Both the position numbers and the translations under genes were made by a program. Shown here in pieces: positions 6,478 to 6,914 of a DNA stretch of 6,914 nucleotides. Within the stretch, counting starts at the first letter, position 1. Each line of letters starts with the position of its first letter. The DNA lies in contig CAJUIJ010000116.1 in NCBI GenBank assembly GCA_910586175.1, forward strand, positions 1 through 6,914. Reading direction: 5' to 3'. Under the pieces are notes generated by a model. The model had not been told where the DNA came from. It ran no database searches and saw nothing but the letters and a program-made list of their open reading frames with translations. Source of the DNA: an uncultured Muribaculaceae bacterium. GTDB lineage: Bacteria > Bacteroidota > Bacteroidia > Bacteroidales > Muribaculaceae.

Positions 6478-6914
6478 TTAGAACGGGAGATCGTCAGTAT
6501 TGTTATCGCCACCGGCAAACGGGTCGGAAACCGCAGGAGCGGCCTGAGTGCCGAAAGGAGCCTGCTGCGCGGGAGCTGCGGGCTGGGCAGGAGCTGGTTG
6601 ACCGTAAGCGGGCTGACCGTAAGCCTGTTGGGGCTGCACACCCACGCCCATTGAAGCGAGCGGGCGAGCACCAATGGCATTAACGTCAGTATACCAACGG
6701 CCATTGAACTCACGGCTCTCCACCTCGATAGAAATAGCGTAAGGGTGACCCACTTCGAGTTGAAGAGCATCTGCACGGTCGTTGAATGCTTGGATTTTAA
6801 CTTTACGCGGATACATGCCGCCACCGGTCTCCACTATCCATTCTCTCTTCTTCCAGGGACGACCTGTATTCTTACTAATACCTTCCGCCATGGGAAGTTC
6901 CATAACTACTGTTC
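6478..6914 (-). CDS. DUF3127 protein, SSB-like OB-fold with DDLPF tail (5' end beyond the window)
   Basis: At least 144 residues are visible. The frame stays open to the edge (Thr-Val-Val before the ATG at 6901-6903), and the family normally has a short strand before this point, so the ATG at 6903 is probably an internal Met and the true start is outside the window. Counting from that Met, the conserved DUF3127 core is PWKKREWIVET (16-26), YPRKVKIQAF (31-40) and VESREFNGRWYTDV (61-74). A low-complexity Gln/Pro/Ala linker follows (about 88-125, with a repeated AYGQP). The protein ends in DNNTDDLPF. This layout (small beta-barrel, flexible linker, acidic tail ending in Pro-Phe) is that of single-stranded DNA-binding protein SSB. 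DUF3127 has no settled function that I know of; a DNA- or protein-binding role is inference. It has its own terminator at 6338-6365. Confidence 0.85.
   Translation of the reverse strand, partial: TVVMELPMAEGISKNTGRPWKKREWIVETGGGMYPRKVKIQAFNDRADALQLEVGHPYAISIEVESREFNGRWYTDVNAIGARPLASMGVGVQPQQAYGQPAYGQPAPAQPAAPAQQAPFGTQAAPAVSDPFAGGDNNTDDLPF

Noticed and set aside
6901..6903. ATG taken as the start of the DUF3127 gene
   Set aside because: The frame is open to the window edge and the family core normally begins further upstream, so this is probably an internal Met.

Overview
The window looks like a piece of a Bacteroidota (order Bacteroidales) chromosome, possibly Muribaculaceae or a relative. 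Four things point there: a eukaryote-like (GT3) glycogen synthase next to a short-form alpha-glucan phosphorylase; a DUF3127 protein, a family known mainly from Bacteroidetes; A-rich leaders instead of strong Shine-Dalgarno sequences; and a promoter that fits the Bacteroidetes -33/-7 pattern (TTG, 20 bases, TAAATTTG). The family-level placement is inference.

Layout. Bases 1-248 are non-coding and dominated by a 174-bp element (46-219) with perfect 30-bp inverted repeats around a 114-bp core. It ends 29 bases before the start of an outer-membrane beta-barrel (porin-like) gene on the + strand (249-1688). After the porin come a 9-bp tandem repeat (1702-1755) and a strong hairpin (1761-1798) that probably ends transcription from both sides, because the next genes converge on it. 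On the - strand lie a GT3-type glycogen synthase (4505-6169) and, downstream of it, an alpha-glucan phosphorylase (1834-4401), 103 bases apart. The synthase has a good Bacteroidetes promoter (6190-6220). Bases 6170-6477 are non-coding and hold that promoter, a pair of near-identical 14-bp palindromes (6281-6314), a terminator (6338-6365) and two small hairpins. The window ends inside a DUF3127 gene on the - strand (6478 to past 6914), whose product has an OB-fold-like, SSB-like design with a DDLPF tail.

How it works together. The synthase and phosphorylase build and break down the same polymer (alpha-1,4-glucan, glycogen) and are probably one transcription unit. The DUF3127 gene upstream has its own terminator and is probably separate. 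The porin is an unrelated convergent gene. The most interesting signals are the inverted-repeat element in front of the porin (candidate invertible phase-variation switch, or a MITE-like insertion) and the paired palindromes upstream of the glycogen genes (candidate operators). I see no complete novel multi-gene system, no tRNA or rRNA gene, no CRISPR array and no transposase or recombinase gene here.
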